Assembly (NCBI GenBank): GCA_951812895.1
Contig: OX638333.1
Location: forward strand, 300,366 to 364,365
Reading direction: 5' to 3'
Source: an uncultured Roseovarius sp.
GTDB lineage: Bacteria > Pseudomonadota > Alphaproteobacteria > Rhodobacterales > Rhodobacteraceae
Length of the DNA: 64,000 nt
The notes beneath the pieces were generated by a model. The model worked only from the letters and a program-made list of their open reading frames with translations, ran no database searches and was not told the origin of the DNA. Positions 29,459-38,662 of this stretch are shown here, piece by piece. Numbering within the stretch: position 1 is the stretch's first letter; every line of letters starts with the position of its first letter. Both the position numbers and the translations under genes were made by a program.

Positions 29459-30318
29459 TTGGCGTCATCCTTCGTCATCAGGGTGTAGAACACCCAGCTG
29501 ACCAGCAAAGTAATCGCGAAATAGATCAGTGACATCGCCGCCGCCGGACCCAGATCAAACTGACCCAATGCGATTTTTACCAGATCGATCGACAGCAGCG
29601 TGGTGGAATTGCCCGGTCCGCCACCGGTCAGGACAAAAGGTTCCGTGTAAATGTTAAAGCTGTCCATGAAGCGCAGCAGAATGGCGATGGTCAGAACGGT
29701 CTTCATCTTCGGCAGTTGAATATAGCGAAACACCGACCAGCCAGAGGCGCCATCAATCTTGGCCGCCTGATAATAGGCGTCAGGGATTGACACGAGCCCC
29801 GCATAGGCCAGCAGCACAACCAGAGAAGTCCAGTGCCAGACATCCATGGTGATGATTGTGATCCATGCCGCGGTCGGGTTCTGGGTCATGTCATATGGAA
29901 TGCCCAGCGTGTGGTTCATCAGGTATCCCAGCAGGCCAATATCCGGCAGGGTAAAGATGTTCCACATAGCCCCCACCACATTCCACGGGATCAGCATCGG
30001 CAGGGCCATCAGCACCAGACAAACAGGTACCCAGGGCCCCTGCCGTGGCATCGACAGGGCGATGATTATGCCTAGTGGCACCTCGATGGCAAGGATCATG
30101 CCGGTGAACAGAAACTGCCGCCCCAAAGCAGCGTGAAACCTATCAGAGCGCAGCAATTGCTCGAACCAGTCTAGGCCCTGCCAGAAAAAGATATTATCGC
30201 CAAAGGTTTCCTGAACCGAATAATTGACCACCGTCATCATCGGAACCAGCGCATTGAACGCCACAAGGATCAGAACCGGCAGAACAAAGAACCACCCCTT
30301 TTGATAGTCACGCTTCAT
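29455..30318 (-). CDS. glpP: Glycerol-type ABC transporter permease GlpP
   Basis: A 287-residue ABC permease with about six membrane helices. The EAA-like loop is PDAYYQAAKIDGASGWSVFRYIQLPKMK. It begins with a 4-base overlap with the stop of the GlpT ATPase gene and ends with a 4-base overlap with GlpQ, so the operon is translationally coupled. It forms the membrane pore with GlpQ. The glycerol assignment is by operon composition (two distinct ATPases, two permeases, DUF2160 and a long binding protein). Confidence 0.82.
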   Translation of the reverse strand: MKRDYQKGWFFVLPVLILVAFNALVPMMTVVNYSVQETFGDNIFFWQGLDWFEQLLRSDRFHAALGRQFLFTGMILAIEVPLGIIIALSMPRQGPWVPVCLVLMALPMLIPWNVVGAMWNIFTLPDIGLLGYLMNHTLGIPYDMTQNPTAAWITIITMDVWHWTSLVVLLAYAGLVSIPDAYYQAAKIDGASGWSVFRYIQLPKMKTVLTIAILLRFMDSFNIYTEPFVLTGGGPGNSTTLLSIDLVKIALGQFDLGPAAAMSLIYFAITLLVSWVFYTLMTKDDAK

Positions 30319-31388
30319 GCTGTGGCCTCCGAAACGATCCAGCCATCGCGATAGGCGCGGGTTTGGGCGGGCTCAAAGGCCAGATGAACCTCTGACCCCT
30401 GCTCTGGCGGGGTGGATTCCGTGCGCGCCTTGACAAAATGATCGCCGATCCGGACCTCGACCACGCTGTGCCTGCCAACATCGGCAACTCTGGTAACACG
30501 GGCGGACATCCCTGTATCTGCAAGGGCAACGAATTCGGGCCGAATACCAACTTCGATGGGCCCGTTGCCGCCTGTGACACGCCCCTCCAGCGGCAGGGGC
30601 TGACCATTAAACACGGCGACGCCATCCCGCGCTTCGGCGGGCAGGATGTTCATGCCCGGTGAACCGATGAAATGGCCAACAAATGTGTGCGCCGGTCGTT
30701 CAAACAGTTCAACCGGTGTGCCGGTCTGAACCACTTCACCCTCCTGCATCACCACCACCTGATCCGCAAAGGTCAGCGCCTCTGTCTGGTCATGGGTCAC
30801 ATAGATCATGGTCGCTCGGACCTTTTGGTGCAGTTCTTTGAGCTTTGACCGCAGCTGCCACTTCAAGTGAGGGTCAATCACAGTCAGCGGCTCATCAAAC
30901 ATGATGACATTGACATCATCCCGCACCAGACCCCGGCCCATGGAAATCTTTTGTTTGTTGTCAGGTGACAAATGCTGTGCCCGACTGCCCAACAGGTCGG
31001 TCACATCCAGCATCGCCGCAATTTCCAGCACACGGTTATTAATCACATCCGTCGCCACGCCGCGGTTTTTCAGCGGAAAGGCAAGGTTTTCCCATACGGT
31101 CATCGTGTCGTAGATCACCGGAAACTGAAACACCTGTGCGATGTTGCGCTGATCGGGGGGCAGGTTTGTGACGTCGTTATCGCCAAACAGAACGCGCCCC
31201 TCTGATGGCGTCAGCAACCCGGAGATTATGTTCAGCAGCGTGGACTTGCCACACCCGGACGGTCCAAGAAGCGCATAGGCACCGCCGTCTTCCCATTCCA
31301 GGTCAATTTCTTTCAGAGCATAGTCTTCCGGCCCCTCGGGGTTAAAAAAATAACTGTGGCGCAGCTGGGACAGGGACACCTTTGCCAT
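30315..31388 (-). CDS. glpT: Glycerol-type ABC transporter ATP-binding protein GlpT
   Basis: A 357-residue ABC ATPase. Walker A is GPSGCGKST at residues 42-50, Walker B is NVIMFDEP, and the C-terminal part is a TOBE-like domain. The signature loop reads LSPDNKQ instead of the canonical LSGGQ, so this ATPase is paired with a canonical one (GlpS) in an asymmetric dimer. The ATG at 31388 follows the GlpS stop by one base. An upstream extension to 31532 lies inside GlpS. Confidence 0.85.
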   Translation of the reverse strand: MAKVSLSQLRHSYFFNPEGPEDYALKEIDLEWEDGGAYALLGPSGCGKSTLLNIISGLLTPSEGRVLFGDNDVTNLPPDQRNIAQVFQFPVIYDTMTVWENLAFPLKNRGVATDVINNRVLEIAAMLDVTDLLGSRAQHLSPDNKQKISMGRGLVRDDVNVIMFDEPLTVIDPHLKWQLRSKLKELHQKVRATMIYVTHDQTEALTFADQVVVMQEGEVVQTGTPVELFERPAHTFVGHFIGSPGMNILPAEARDGVAVFNGQPLPLEGRVTGGNGPIEVGIRPEFVALADTGMSARVTRVADVGRHSVVEVRIGDHFVKARTESTPPEQGSEVHLAFEPAQTRAYRDGWIVSEATA

Positions 31389-31389
31389 A

Positions 31390-32451
31390 TCAAAACACCC
31401 TTTGCCCGGTGTCGTCGAAAAAGAAACACTCAGACGGATCCATGTAAAACGGATGCTCTTCGCCAACTTGATAGGGATGCACACCGGGCGAAAGTGAAAC
31501 CCAGTTGTCATCACCCATCTGGAAATGTGCACTTGATTCTGATCCGCTGAGTTCTGTCACCAGCACCCTGCCCTTTAACTCGACCGGGCGATCATTGTTG
31601 TGTACCGGGGAGATGTGATGCGGGCGGATGGCAATCTGGTACAGGCCATCGGCAAACTCGCGCACCGGGCCTTCCAATTCCCATTCTGTACCAGAGGCCA
31701 GCCGCGCCCGCCTGCCCACCTTGGTGATGATGGCCGCATTGATAGGCGGGTCCGAGAATATCCGGGCTGCATTCAGGTTCTTAGGGTCGCGGTAGATCTT
31801 TGCGGTGGGCCCGAACTGGCTGACCGCGCCATCGCGCATCAGGGCGGTTTTACCGCCCAGCAACAATGCCTCTTCCGGTTCAGACGTGGCATAGACCACC
31901 ACCGCACCACGTCCGGAAAACAAATCGGGCAGCTGTTCGCGCAATTCTTCGCGCAGTTTGTAATCCAGATTGGCCAATGGCTCATCCAGAAACACCGCAC
32001 GGCTTTCCTTTGCAATGGCACGGGCCAGGGCGGTGCGTTGTTGTTGCCCGCCCGAAAGCTCTTGTGGTTTGCGGTTCAGCATCGGGCGCAGCTGCAGGAT
32101 ATCTGCGGCCTCTTCGACCCGACCCTGAATTTCGCTATGCACCATGCCCGCCACGCGCAGCGGCGACGCAATGTTTTCAAACACGGTCATATGTGGGTAA
32201 TTCACAAAAAACTGGTGAACGAGCGATATGTTCCGTTTTTGCGTCGACAGGCGGGTGACATCGACACCGTCCATCAGGATCTGCCCCGACGCGGCAGGTT
32301 CCAGCCCTGCCATCAGCTTGATCAAAGAGGTCTTGCCCGCACCGGTTTCGCCCAGCAGGACATTGAACTGCCCCGGTTCAAACACCAGCGAGGTGGGTTT
32401 GATATGGGTGATCTGCCCCGAACGCCGTGTAACCTGTTGCAACTCGATCAT
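31390..32451 (-). CDS. glpS: Glycerol-type ABC transporter ATP-binding protein GlpS
   Basis: A 353-residue ABC ATPase with Walker A GETGAGKTS at residues 34-42, the canonical signature LSGGQQQR, and Walker B AVFLDEP. The C-terminal region (about 240-350) resembles TOBE/substrate-regulatory domains. It pairs with GlpT, whose stop-start spacing of one base supports translational coupling. The ATG at 32451 (MIELQQV) is preferred over 32481. A strong GC-rich hairpin separates it from the preceding binding-protein gene. Confidence 0.87.
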   Translation of the reverse strand: MIELQQVTRRSGQITHIKPTSLVFEPGQFNVLLGETGAGKTSLIKLMAGLEPAASGQILMDGVDVTRLSTQKRNISLVHQFFVNYPHMTVFENIASPLRVAGMVHSEIQGRVEEAADILQLRPMLNRKPQELSGGQQQRTALARAIAKESRAVFLDEPLANLDYKLREELREQLPDLFSGRGAVVVYATSEPEEALLLGGKTALMRDGAVSQFGPTAKIYRDPKNLNAARIFSDPPINAAIITKVGRRARLASGTEWELEGPVREFADGLYQIAIRPHHISPVHNNDRPVELKGRVLVTELSGSESSAHFQMGDDNWVSLSPGVHPYQVGEEHPFYMDPSECFFFDDTGQRVF

Positions 32452-32484
32452 GGTTTTGGATACCGCACGCCAATTTTGCATTCA

Positions 32485-32517
32485 GGCGCGACCAGAGGGT
32501 ATGCCTCTGGCCGCGCC
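32485..32517 (-). promoter_or_regulatory. Intercistronic GC-rich hairpin between binding protein and GlpS genes
   Basis: GGCGCGACCAGAGG (32485-32498) pairs with CCTCTGGCCGCGCC (32504-32517) over 14 bp with a 5-base loop and one mismatch (A-C) on the plus strand, which becomes a G-U pair on the minus strand. No T-run follows on the minus strand, so it looks like an mRNA-stabilising or partial-attenuation hairpin, not a full terminator. Confidence 0.7.
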
Positions 32518-32535
32518 CGGATTTTCAGCTTGTCG

Positions 32536-34272
32536 TTACTGGGCGTTCCAGCGTGCAACAAGTTCGTCGTAGTTGACGGTCTGGCCCTTTGGCTTTTCGT
32601 TGTCGAGCTTTGGCTTGGCACCGCCATTGGCGAACCACCATTCCGCGTCTTTCTCTTCGTTCAGACGCGGGCCGCATCCGCCATAGATGCCGGCACTTTC
32701 ATCGGCCCGCTGCATCCGGGACATAACGGTGTCCATCTCTTCGGCCAGACGGTTCATCGCCTCTTGCGGGGTAAACGCACCAGAGTTCACATCACCAATC
32801 TGTTGCCACCAGATTTGCGCCAGTTTGGGATAATCCGGAACGTTGATGCCGGTTGGTGACCATGCCACGCGGTCAGGTGAGCGGTAGAATTCCACCAAAC
32901 CACCCAGTTTCGCCGCACGTTCGGAAAAACTTTCGTGATTGACAGAACTGTCGCGGATAAAGGTCAGACCCACGTGGGATTTCTTCACATCCACCGTCTT
33001 GGACACCACGAATTGTGCATAAAGCCAGGCCGCCTTGGCGCGATCCATCGGCGTGGATTTCAGGATCGTCCAGCTGCCCACATCCTGATAGCCGACTTTC
33101 TGGCCTTCTTCCCAATAGGGACCATGCGGGCTGGGCGCCATCCGCCACAGCGGGTTGCCATCGGCGTCCACGGTGTTGTTGCCTTCTGACTGCGGCTTGA
33201 CCATGTCGGCAGTAAAGGCCGTGTACCAGAAGATCTGTTGCGCCACGTTGCCCTGAGACAGCGCTGGCAGCGATTGATAGAAATCAAAGCTTGCCGCACC
33301 CGGAGGGGCAAAATTGCGCAGCCACTCATCCCACTTGCGGATCGCATAAACCGCCGCCGGGCCATTGGCCGCGCCACCGCGGGTCACGCTGGCACCTGAT
33401 GGGTTGCATGATCCGGCTTCCATCCGGATGCCCCATTCGTCAATCGGCACGCCGTTGGGTTCGCCTTTCGATCCCGCGCCTGCCATCGACAGCCATGCAT
33501 CTGTCATCCGCCAACCCAGATCGGGCGCGCGTTTGCCGTAGTCCATGTGGCCATAGATCGCGACACCGTCGACCTCTTTCACATCTTTCGAGAAGAACTC
33601 AGCAATGTCCTCATAGGCAGACCAGTTCACAGGTACACCTAGCTCGTAGCCATACTTGGCCTTGAACGCGTCTTTGAGATCCTGCCGGTCGAACCAGTCC
33701 TTGCGGAACCAGTAAAGGTTGGCAAATTGCTGATCCGGCAACTGGTAAAGATCGCCGTCAGGGCCAGTGGTGAACTGAATACCCATGAAATCTTGCAGAT
33801 CAAGCCCCGGATTGGTCACATCCGCACCGTCACCCGCCATGAAATCGGTCAGGTTATAGGCCAGCTGCAACCGCGAATGGGTGCCGATCAGGTCGCTGTC
33901 ATTGACATAAGCATCATACAGATTGCGCCCGGTTTGCATCTGGGTCTGAACTGCCTGCACCACTTCGCCTTCGCCAAGGATCTGATGGTTCACCTTGATC
34001 CCTGTGATTTCCTCGAACGCACGGGTCAGAACCTCGGATTCGTAGGAATGGGTTGGAATACCTTCAGACAAAACATTCAGTTCCATCCCGGCATAAGGCG
34101 CCGCTGCATCGATGAACCATTTCATCTCGGCCAGCTGTTCGTCCTTTGACAGGGTGGAGGGTTGGAATTCGGAATCAATCCATTTCGTTGCGGCCGCTTC
34201 ATCTGAAAAAGCAGCACCGCTTCCCGCAATCACTGCGCAGGCAGCAACAGCGGAGTAAAGACACTTGCGCAT
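32536..34272 (-). CDS. glpV: Glycerol-type ABC transporter substrate-binding protein GlpV
   Basis: A 578-residue extracellular solute-binding protein, long like others of this group. The signal peptide is visible (CLYSAVAACAVIAGSGAAFS). It contains conserved blocks such as ELNVLSEGIPTHSYESEVL and QLPDQQFANLYWFR. It is the first gene of the operon (GlpV, GlpS, GlpT, GlpP, GlpQ, DUF2160). The ATG at 34272 follows AGGGAGG. No glycerol kinase or glycerol-3-phosphate dehydrogenase gene is in the window, so the substrate is assigned by similarity of the operon and not by catabolic neighbours. Confidence 0.82.
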   Translation of the reverse strand: MRKCLYSAVAACAVIAGSGAAFSDEAAATKWIDSEFQPSTLSKDEQLAEMKWFIDAAAPYAGMELNVLSEGIPTHSYESEVLTRAFEEITGIKVNHQILGEGEVVQAVQTQMQTGRNLYDAYVNDSDLIGTHSRLQLAYNLTDFMAGDGADVTNPGLDLQDFMGIQFTTGPDGDLYQLPDQQFANLYWFRKDWFDRQDLKDAFKAKYGYELGVPVNWSAYEDIAEFFSKDVKEVDGVAIYGHMDYGKRAPDLGWRMTDAWLSMAGAGSKGEPNGVPIDEWGIRMEAGSCNPSGASVTRGGAANGPAAVYAIRKWDEWLRNFAPPGAASFDFYQSLPALSQGNVAQQIFWYTAFTADMVKPQSEGNNTVDADGNPLWRMAPSPHGPYWEEGQKVGYQDVGSWTILKSTPMDRAKAAWLYAQFVVSKTVDVKKSHVGLTFIRDSSVNHESFSERAAKLGGLVEFYRSPDRVAWSPTGINVPDYPKLAQIWWQQIGDVNSGAFTPQEAMNRLAEEMDTVMSRMQRADESAGIYGGCGPRLNEEKDAEWWFANGGAKPKLDNEKPKGQTVNYDELVARWNAQ

Positions 34273-34410
34273 CTTAGCCTCCCTAAATTTATTTTTGCCG
34301 GTTATCTCCGGATGCATTGTATCGAAGCGCAAAACCGCGGCGCTTGTCAAACTAAATCTTTAGTAGAAATACCACCTGAAGCGAAAGGTAAGCAAATCCA
34401 ATTGCTTGTA

Positions 34411-36009
34411 TTAGCCATGATCCGTAACAAACACGCCGGTTTGGATCAACCAGGGCAAGGTTTTGGCGTCAAAACGGGTGACCTGCTCATTGATCCAACC
34501 CCGGGTCAGCTTTTCTGGCAATCCCAAGGCCGCCGCTCGTTGCGGTGTCAGTTTTGTAAGCTGAACGGCAATGTGTTCGGTACGTGCTGGCATATCGACA
34601 CAATCGGTGGCCCACGCAACCAATCCATTCATGAAACTTAGCCGCACCGCCGCCCCCAATGCCGGGGCACTGACATAGGTTTTGCCCTCTTCCATATGGC
34701 GCGCTTCCAACAAAGCCAGACTTACCCGTTCCGCAAAACGCAACTGTCCCTGCGGTTCCTGCTGAACATCGGCGTAAGGGCGCAAAATTGTCTGCAAAAC
34801 TTCACCCGCCAACAAATCATGCATCGCTGACAGCGCTTCGTCCCTGTCAAAGCCTGACAGACGAGCATCGGACAGAATTTCCGCAACGCTCATCTTACCC
34901 CCATATGCGCACTCCATCAGGACGGCAATCAAGGGCGTATCCGTGGTCAAATGACGTCGGCCGATGCTGAACGTGCCGGACATTATGATTTCGGCACCAG
35001 TGCGGGTTGGCGCAACGCGCAGGTCGTCGAACAACGTGCCCCGCTCGCTCTCCGCCACAGGTTCCCTTGCCCGGATGAACGTGTCCCACCGAAAGGATTC
35101 ATTTCGCACGAGACTCAGCCGCGCCATCTGTTCTTCCACGCTTTCTGTTTGCTCAACATGCGCGGAATGCCGTGACGATACGATGTTACGAAAATTATTC
35201 CGGTAGAGCCGCGCAGAACCCGAATAACGCAAACCCAGATCGGCGAACCCACTTGCCACATCGGCAAAATACTGTGGTTCGTAACAACCGTTGAAAAAGT
35301 CATGCACCAGGTAACGCGGGTCGCGTTTGGCCAGGTTATCGACATATGGTCCAGCTGCAGAATTTTCCCGGAAGAATGCAGTGTTGCGCTTTCGCAGAGC
35401 GACGATTTGTTTCAAGGCGTGGCGCGCCTTGTCCACCGATCCACCCTTAACACCTGCGGAAAACACATGCATCATCTTCCAGATCGGGATCAGGTGCGAT
35501 GCTCCGGGCAGCGTATTATAGCACAAGTAAACCATCCCACCCGGTTTTAGCAGTTTGTCGATCGCTGCGCGGATTTCAATGCGGATCTGCCCGCCAACCC
35601 AACTGTAAACCCCCTGCATCGCTATGAAATCAAATTGCGGCAGGTCATGATGGTCCAATTCGCTGAACGGAGCGGTGATGAAAGTCACGTTTGACAGGCC
35701 AGCCTGTTCTGCCACGGCCTGCGCTGCCCGGATGTGGTCTGGATTAAAATCAACACCATAGAACTGTGCGTGGGGATAGGCCGCAGCCAGCAGATTAATG
35801 GTAACGCCATTCCCGCACCCCAGATCGCAATAGGTAAAGGGCATGTCCGGTGACGGCATGCGAAAGCCATTCAGCCGTGCCACATAAGACAGCAGCAGAG
35901 GCGACATGTACTTGTAATAGCTCCAGGTATACGGCGTATCGAGTACGTAACCCAATTGCCCCCGGCGGACTTGGCCTTGCTTCATCAAAGTATGATTTAC
36001 ACCGCCCAT
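34411..36009 (-). CDS. SAM-dependent methyltransferase with PF10119-type regulatory region
   Basis: A 532-residue protein. The class I SAM-binding motif I is YCDLGCGNGVT at residues 60-70, followed by YGVDFNPDH and a GxY motif region (MQGVYSWVGG). The C-terminal 300 residues resemble the methyltransferase regulatory / winged-helix part seen in rickettsial protein-lysine methyltransferases (PKMT). It overlaps the 3' end of the kinase-dioxygenase fusion gene by 13 bases on the same strand, so the two are likely made together. The substrate (protein or small molecule) is unknown. Confidence 0.8.
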   Translation of the reverse strand: MGGVNHTLMKQGQVRRGQLGYVLDTPYTWSYYKYMSPLLLSYVARLNGFRMPSPDMPFTYCDLGCGNGVTINLLAAAYPHAQFYGVDFNPDHIRAAQAVAEQAGLSNVTFITAPFSELDHHDLPQFDFIAMQGVYSWVGGQIRIEIRAAIDKLLKPGGMVYLCYNTLPGASHLIPIWKMMHVFSAGVKGGSVDKARHALKQIVALRKRNTAFFRENSAAGPYVDNLAKRDPRYLVHDFFNGCYEPQYFADVASGFADLGLRYSGSARLYRNNFRNIVSSRHSAHVEQTESVEEQMARLSLVRNESFRWDTFIRAREPVAESERGTLFDDLRVAPTRTGAEIIMSGTFSIGRRHLTTDTPLIAVLMECAYGGKMSVAEILSDARLSGFDRDEALSAMHDLLAGEVLQTILRPYADVQQEPQGQLRFAERVSLALLEARHMEEGKTYVSAPALGAAVRLSFMNGLVAWATDCVDMPARTEHIAVQLTKLTPQRAAALGLPEKLTRGWINEQVTRFDAKTLPWLIQTGVFVTDHG

Positions 36010-37901
36010 TCAACAAGCTTACGGGCATCTGAAGGCAGGTTGCTCACCGTATTGTTCGAGATATCCATCGGGTCCTGTTTCTTAAAATTCTTGTGGTCAC
36101 GATACCACGGCCGTTGATAAATCAGACTGACCACGGGACGAATGTGCTCACTGTTGTTTGCCATGCCCTGATGAAAGACATTGCCATCCATCAAATAGCA
36201 AGACCCGAGATCGGCAACGGGGTCCTGCGAGGGCATATCACCAACTTCGCTGCTGCGCAGCGTCTGGCTCCGCTTGATAATTCGTGTGCCACCCGTTTCA
36301 TGGTTCAGTTGGATCAGCGGCACCATCACCGAAACAAGGAACGGCGGCAGGTCGCGCCGATCCAGTTCCTCGAACAGCGGTGGGTTGTCGCGGTGCAGCT
36401 TTTGTTCCTCAGCCCCCGGCATCGAGGCAACGGCAGTCATGCTGCCCAGGATCGCATTTCGCCCAAGCAGTTTGCGCAAGATCGGCAGCACCAGCGGTGC
36501 TGCAAAAAAGGCGGGATCGGCAAAAGCGCCGGACATTTTGGGGGTCACCATAAAGCGTTTGTCGCCCACGCGCAGCGCACCACCCTGTTCAATCGCCTCG
36601 CGGTAACGATTGCTTTGCTCTTTAAAGGCCTGTTGACAGGCCGCGATCAGGCCCCGAGGAAACACGTCGCGCAACATCAACGCACCATAGCGGTGGTAAA
36701 TCTCGGCACATTCGTCGGCGCGGCCTGAACGAAGGCGGTTCTTGCTGCGCTCATCTTCAGAAAATTCTACATAAGGAAACACATCCGGGTCATCCAGGAC
36801 CTCCTTGTCCCCCTCGGCCCGGGCCGCCGCCTTTGCCGCAAGAGTGGCCTTTTGCTCGGCAATCCCGTCTAGACGCTGGAACAACGCACCCAGATCCGCC
36901 ATCCGGCGACGGGCGTTACCGGCAATCGACTTGCGTGAAGACGTACTTGAGATCCGATGGTGGGCAAAACCACAGATGTAGTAGAACACGCCCGCCAATG
37001 CCGAGGCCGGAAGCGCTGCGCGCAGCTCTGCCCGATCATATGCGCCATCCTTTGACAAAACGTCCAAATACCGGTCAATCGCTTGTTTATCCCGGGTCGC
37101 CTGACCACGGGCAATATTGACTGCAGTCGTGGCAAAATGGATACGAAGGCACCCGGAAAACTGTGCGTGCAGAGACATGCCCGGAGGCCCCGCAACCGCA
37201 TCATCCCAATCAAAAATGCAAAAATCACCCTTGGCGCGGCGCGCAATGTTTTTCACCCGCAAATCACAATGGTTAATTGTTTGGGCAATTTGTTCAGCTG
37301 GTTCAAGAAATGCCCGGACCTGCGCGGCACGCGCCTGCAGCGTTTCGCGATAGGAGCGTACTTCTTCGGGCGGCATAAAATGAAACGGATTACCGGGCAG
37401 GTTTGACTTGTCCTCACCAGCCACCCCATCATCGAGAAGCTCCAGAAACCGGTCAAACAGCCCCTGAGGCGTCACCGCGGGCAAACCACGCAATAGTGCT
37501 GGCTCTTTGCTCGCAGCGGATTGAATAGCAGCGTATTTCGACAAAATAGCCTGTTTGTCAGTAGTACCGGGTCGTTGCGTCAACTGCTCTCCTTGGTGAT
37601 CATGGTATAGATAAAACCCCTCATCCGGGGCCGCGGCCAGCATCTTTGGCATCACGGGTTCGAACCGCTTTGACATCGCCCTTAACGCCTGCCCCGCCTC
37701 CGGCGTAGCACCGCGTACAAGTTTCAGAAAATACCGCGCACCTTTATACCGCAAACGATACACCCGAGCCCAAGGGTGGGCCGAGATCCGACGCACATCG
37801 GCACCCGGAAGGATTCCAGCCGCCCAATCAAGCGCTATAGTATCGGTGTCTTTAACTGGTGACATGGAACCACCTGTAAATGCGGATTTTTCAACGCCCA
37901 T
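35997..37901 (-). CDS. APH-type phosphotransferase fused to a PhyH-type dioxygenase
   Basis: A 634-residue fusion protein. The N-terminal half has a kinase-like fold of the aminoglycoside/choline phosphotransferase (APH) group: a Lys in YFLKLVRG, the catalytic loop NHCDLRVKN with Asp213 and Asn218, and Mg-binding FDWDD with Asp231. The C-terminal half is a PhyH-like Fe(II)/2-oxoglutarate dioxygenase: HRD at 503-505, distal His577 (VFHQG) and Arg588 eleven residues later. Both active sites look complete. The ATG at 37901 has GAGGT seven bases upstream; 37865 is an alternative. Long upstream open sequence overlaps hisB and is rejected. The pair of activities in one chain is unusual. Confidence 0.8.
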   Translation of the reverse strand: MGVEKSAFTGGSMSPVKDTDTIALDWAAGILPGADVRRISAHPWARVYRLRYKGARYFLKLVRGATPEAGQALRAMSKRFEPVMPKMLAAAPDEGFYLYHDHQGEQLTQRPGTTDKQAILSKYAAIQSAASKEPALLRGLPAVTPQGLFDRFLELLDDGVAGEDKSNLPGNPFHFMPPEEVRSYRETLQARAAQVRAFLEPAEQIAQTINHCDLRVKNIARRAKGDFCIFDWDDAVAGPPGMSLHAQFSGCLRIHFATTAVNIARGQATRDKQAIDRYLDVLSKDGAYDRAELRAALPASALAGVFYYICGFAHHRISSTSSRKSIAGNARRRMADLGALFQRLDGIAEQKATLAAKAAARAEGDKEVLDDPDVFPYVEFSEDERSKNRLRSGRADECAEIYHRYGALMLRDVFPRGLIAACQQAFKEQSNRYREAIEQGGALRVGDKRFMVTPKMSGAFADPAFFAAPLVLPILRKLLGRNAILGSMTAVASMPGAEEQKLHRDNPPLFEELDRRDLPPFLVSVMVPLIQLNHETGGTRIIKRSQTLRSSEVGDMPSQDPVADLGSCYLMDGNVFHQGMANNSEHIRPVVSLIYQRPWYRDHKNFKKQDPMDISNNTVSNLPSDARKLVEWAV

Positions 37902-38069
37902 CTTTTGTACCTCAAATCTGCCCAACACGGCCATACCTTCCGAGTTGGCGTATTTTGCGGCACAAAGGTGACAAATTTCTTCCCCCGCGAAACGGGTCTT
38001 GGCCTGTCGGGGCGGGCCGACTATACACGCCCCGAACCAGCAATTCCCGGCCCAGCCAGCGGAGATACC

Positions 38070-38657
38070 ATGCGCAGCGCAACCATCACCCGGAAAACGG
38101 CAGAAACCGACATCAACGTTGAGATCAACCTCGACGGCACCGGTGCCTATGACAACCAGACCGGCATCGGATTTTTCGATCACATGCTGGACCAGCTGGC
38201 ACGCCATTCGCTGATCGACATGACAGTGCGCTGTTCGGGTGATCTGCATATCGACGATCACCATTCTGTCGAAGACGTGGGGATTGCCCTGGGCCAGGCC
38301 CTGACCGCCGCCCTGGGCGACAAAAAAGGCATCCGCCGCTATGGCGCCTGTCTGTTGCCGATGGATGATGCCTTGGTCCGGGCCGCGCTTGATTTGTCTG
38401 CGCGCCCCTATCTGGTGTGGAACATGGATTTGCCAACACCCAAGATCGGCACGTTCGATTGTGAACTGGTGCGCGAATTCTTTCAGGCGTTCAGCACCCA
38501 TGGTGGCATCACCCTGCATCTCGACGCCCTGCACGGGATCAACAGCCACCACATGGCCGAAGCGGCGTTCAAGGCCGTCGCCCGTGCCTTGCGCGAAGCA
38601 GTTGAAACCGACCCGCGCAAGGCCGATGCAATCCCGTCCACCAAAGGGGCTTTGTAA
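38070..38657 (+). CDS. hisB: Imidazoleglycerol-phosphate dehydratase HisB
   Basis: A 195-residue monofunctional HisB, a Mn-dependent enzyme that dehydrates imidazole glycerol phosphate in histidine biosynthesis. Metal-ligand motifs are [23 protein letters not shown] and [12 protein letters not shown]. The ATG at 38070 follows GGAG and fits the family start ([15 protein letters not shown]); a longer upstream frame is not supported. hisH follows after five bases. The gene is divergent from the kinase-dioxygenase fusion. Confidence 0.97.
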   Translation: MRSATITRKTAETDINVEINLDGTGAYDNQTGIGFFDHMLDQLARHSLIDMTVRCSGDLHIDDHHSVEDVGIALGQALTAALGDKKGIRRYGACLLPMDDALVRAALDLSARPYLVWNMDLPTPKIGTFDCELVREFFQAFSTHGGITLHLDALHGINSHHMAEAAFKAVARALREAVETDPRKADAIPSTKGAL

Positions 38658-38662
38658 GCCTG

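Noticed and set aside
31600-32859. A long plus-strand open frame of 419 codons
   Set aside because: It lies antisense to glpS and the glpV end, with no recognisable domain and no ribosome-binding site; a shadow of high-GC coding DNA.
37902-38552. Upstream extension of the kinase-dioxygenase frame to 38552
   Set aside because: It runs antisense through hisB; the residues lack any family pattern and the true start is near 37901.
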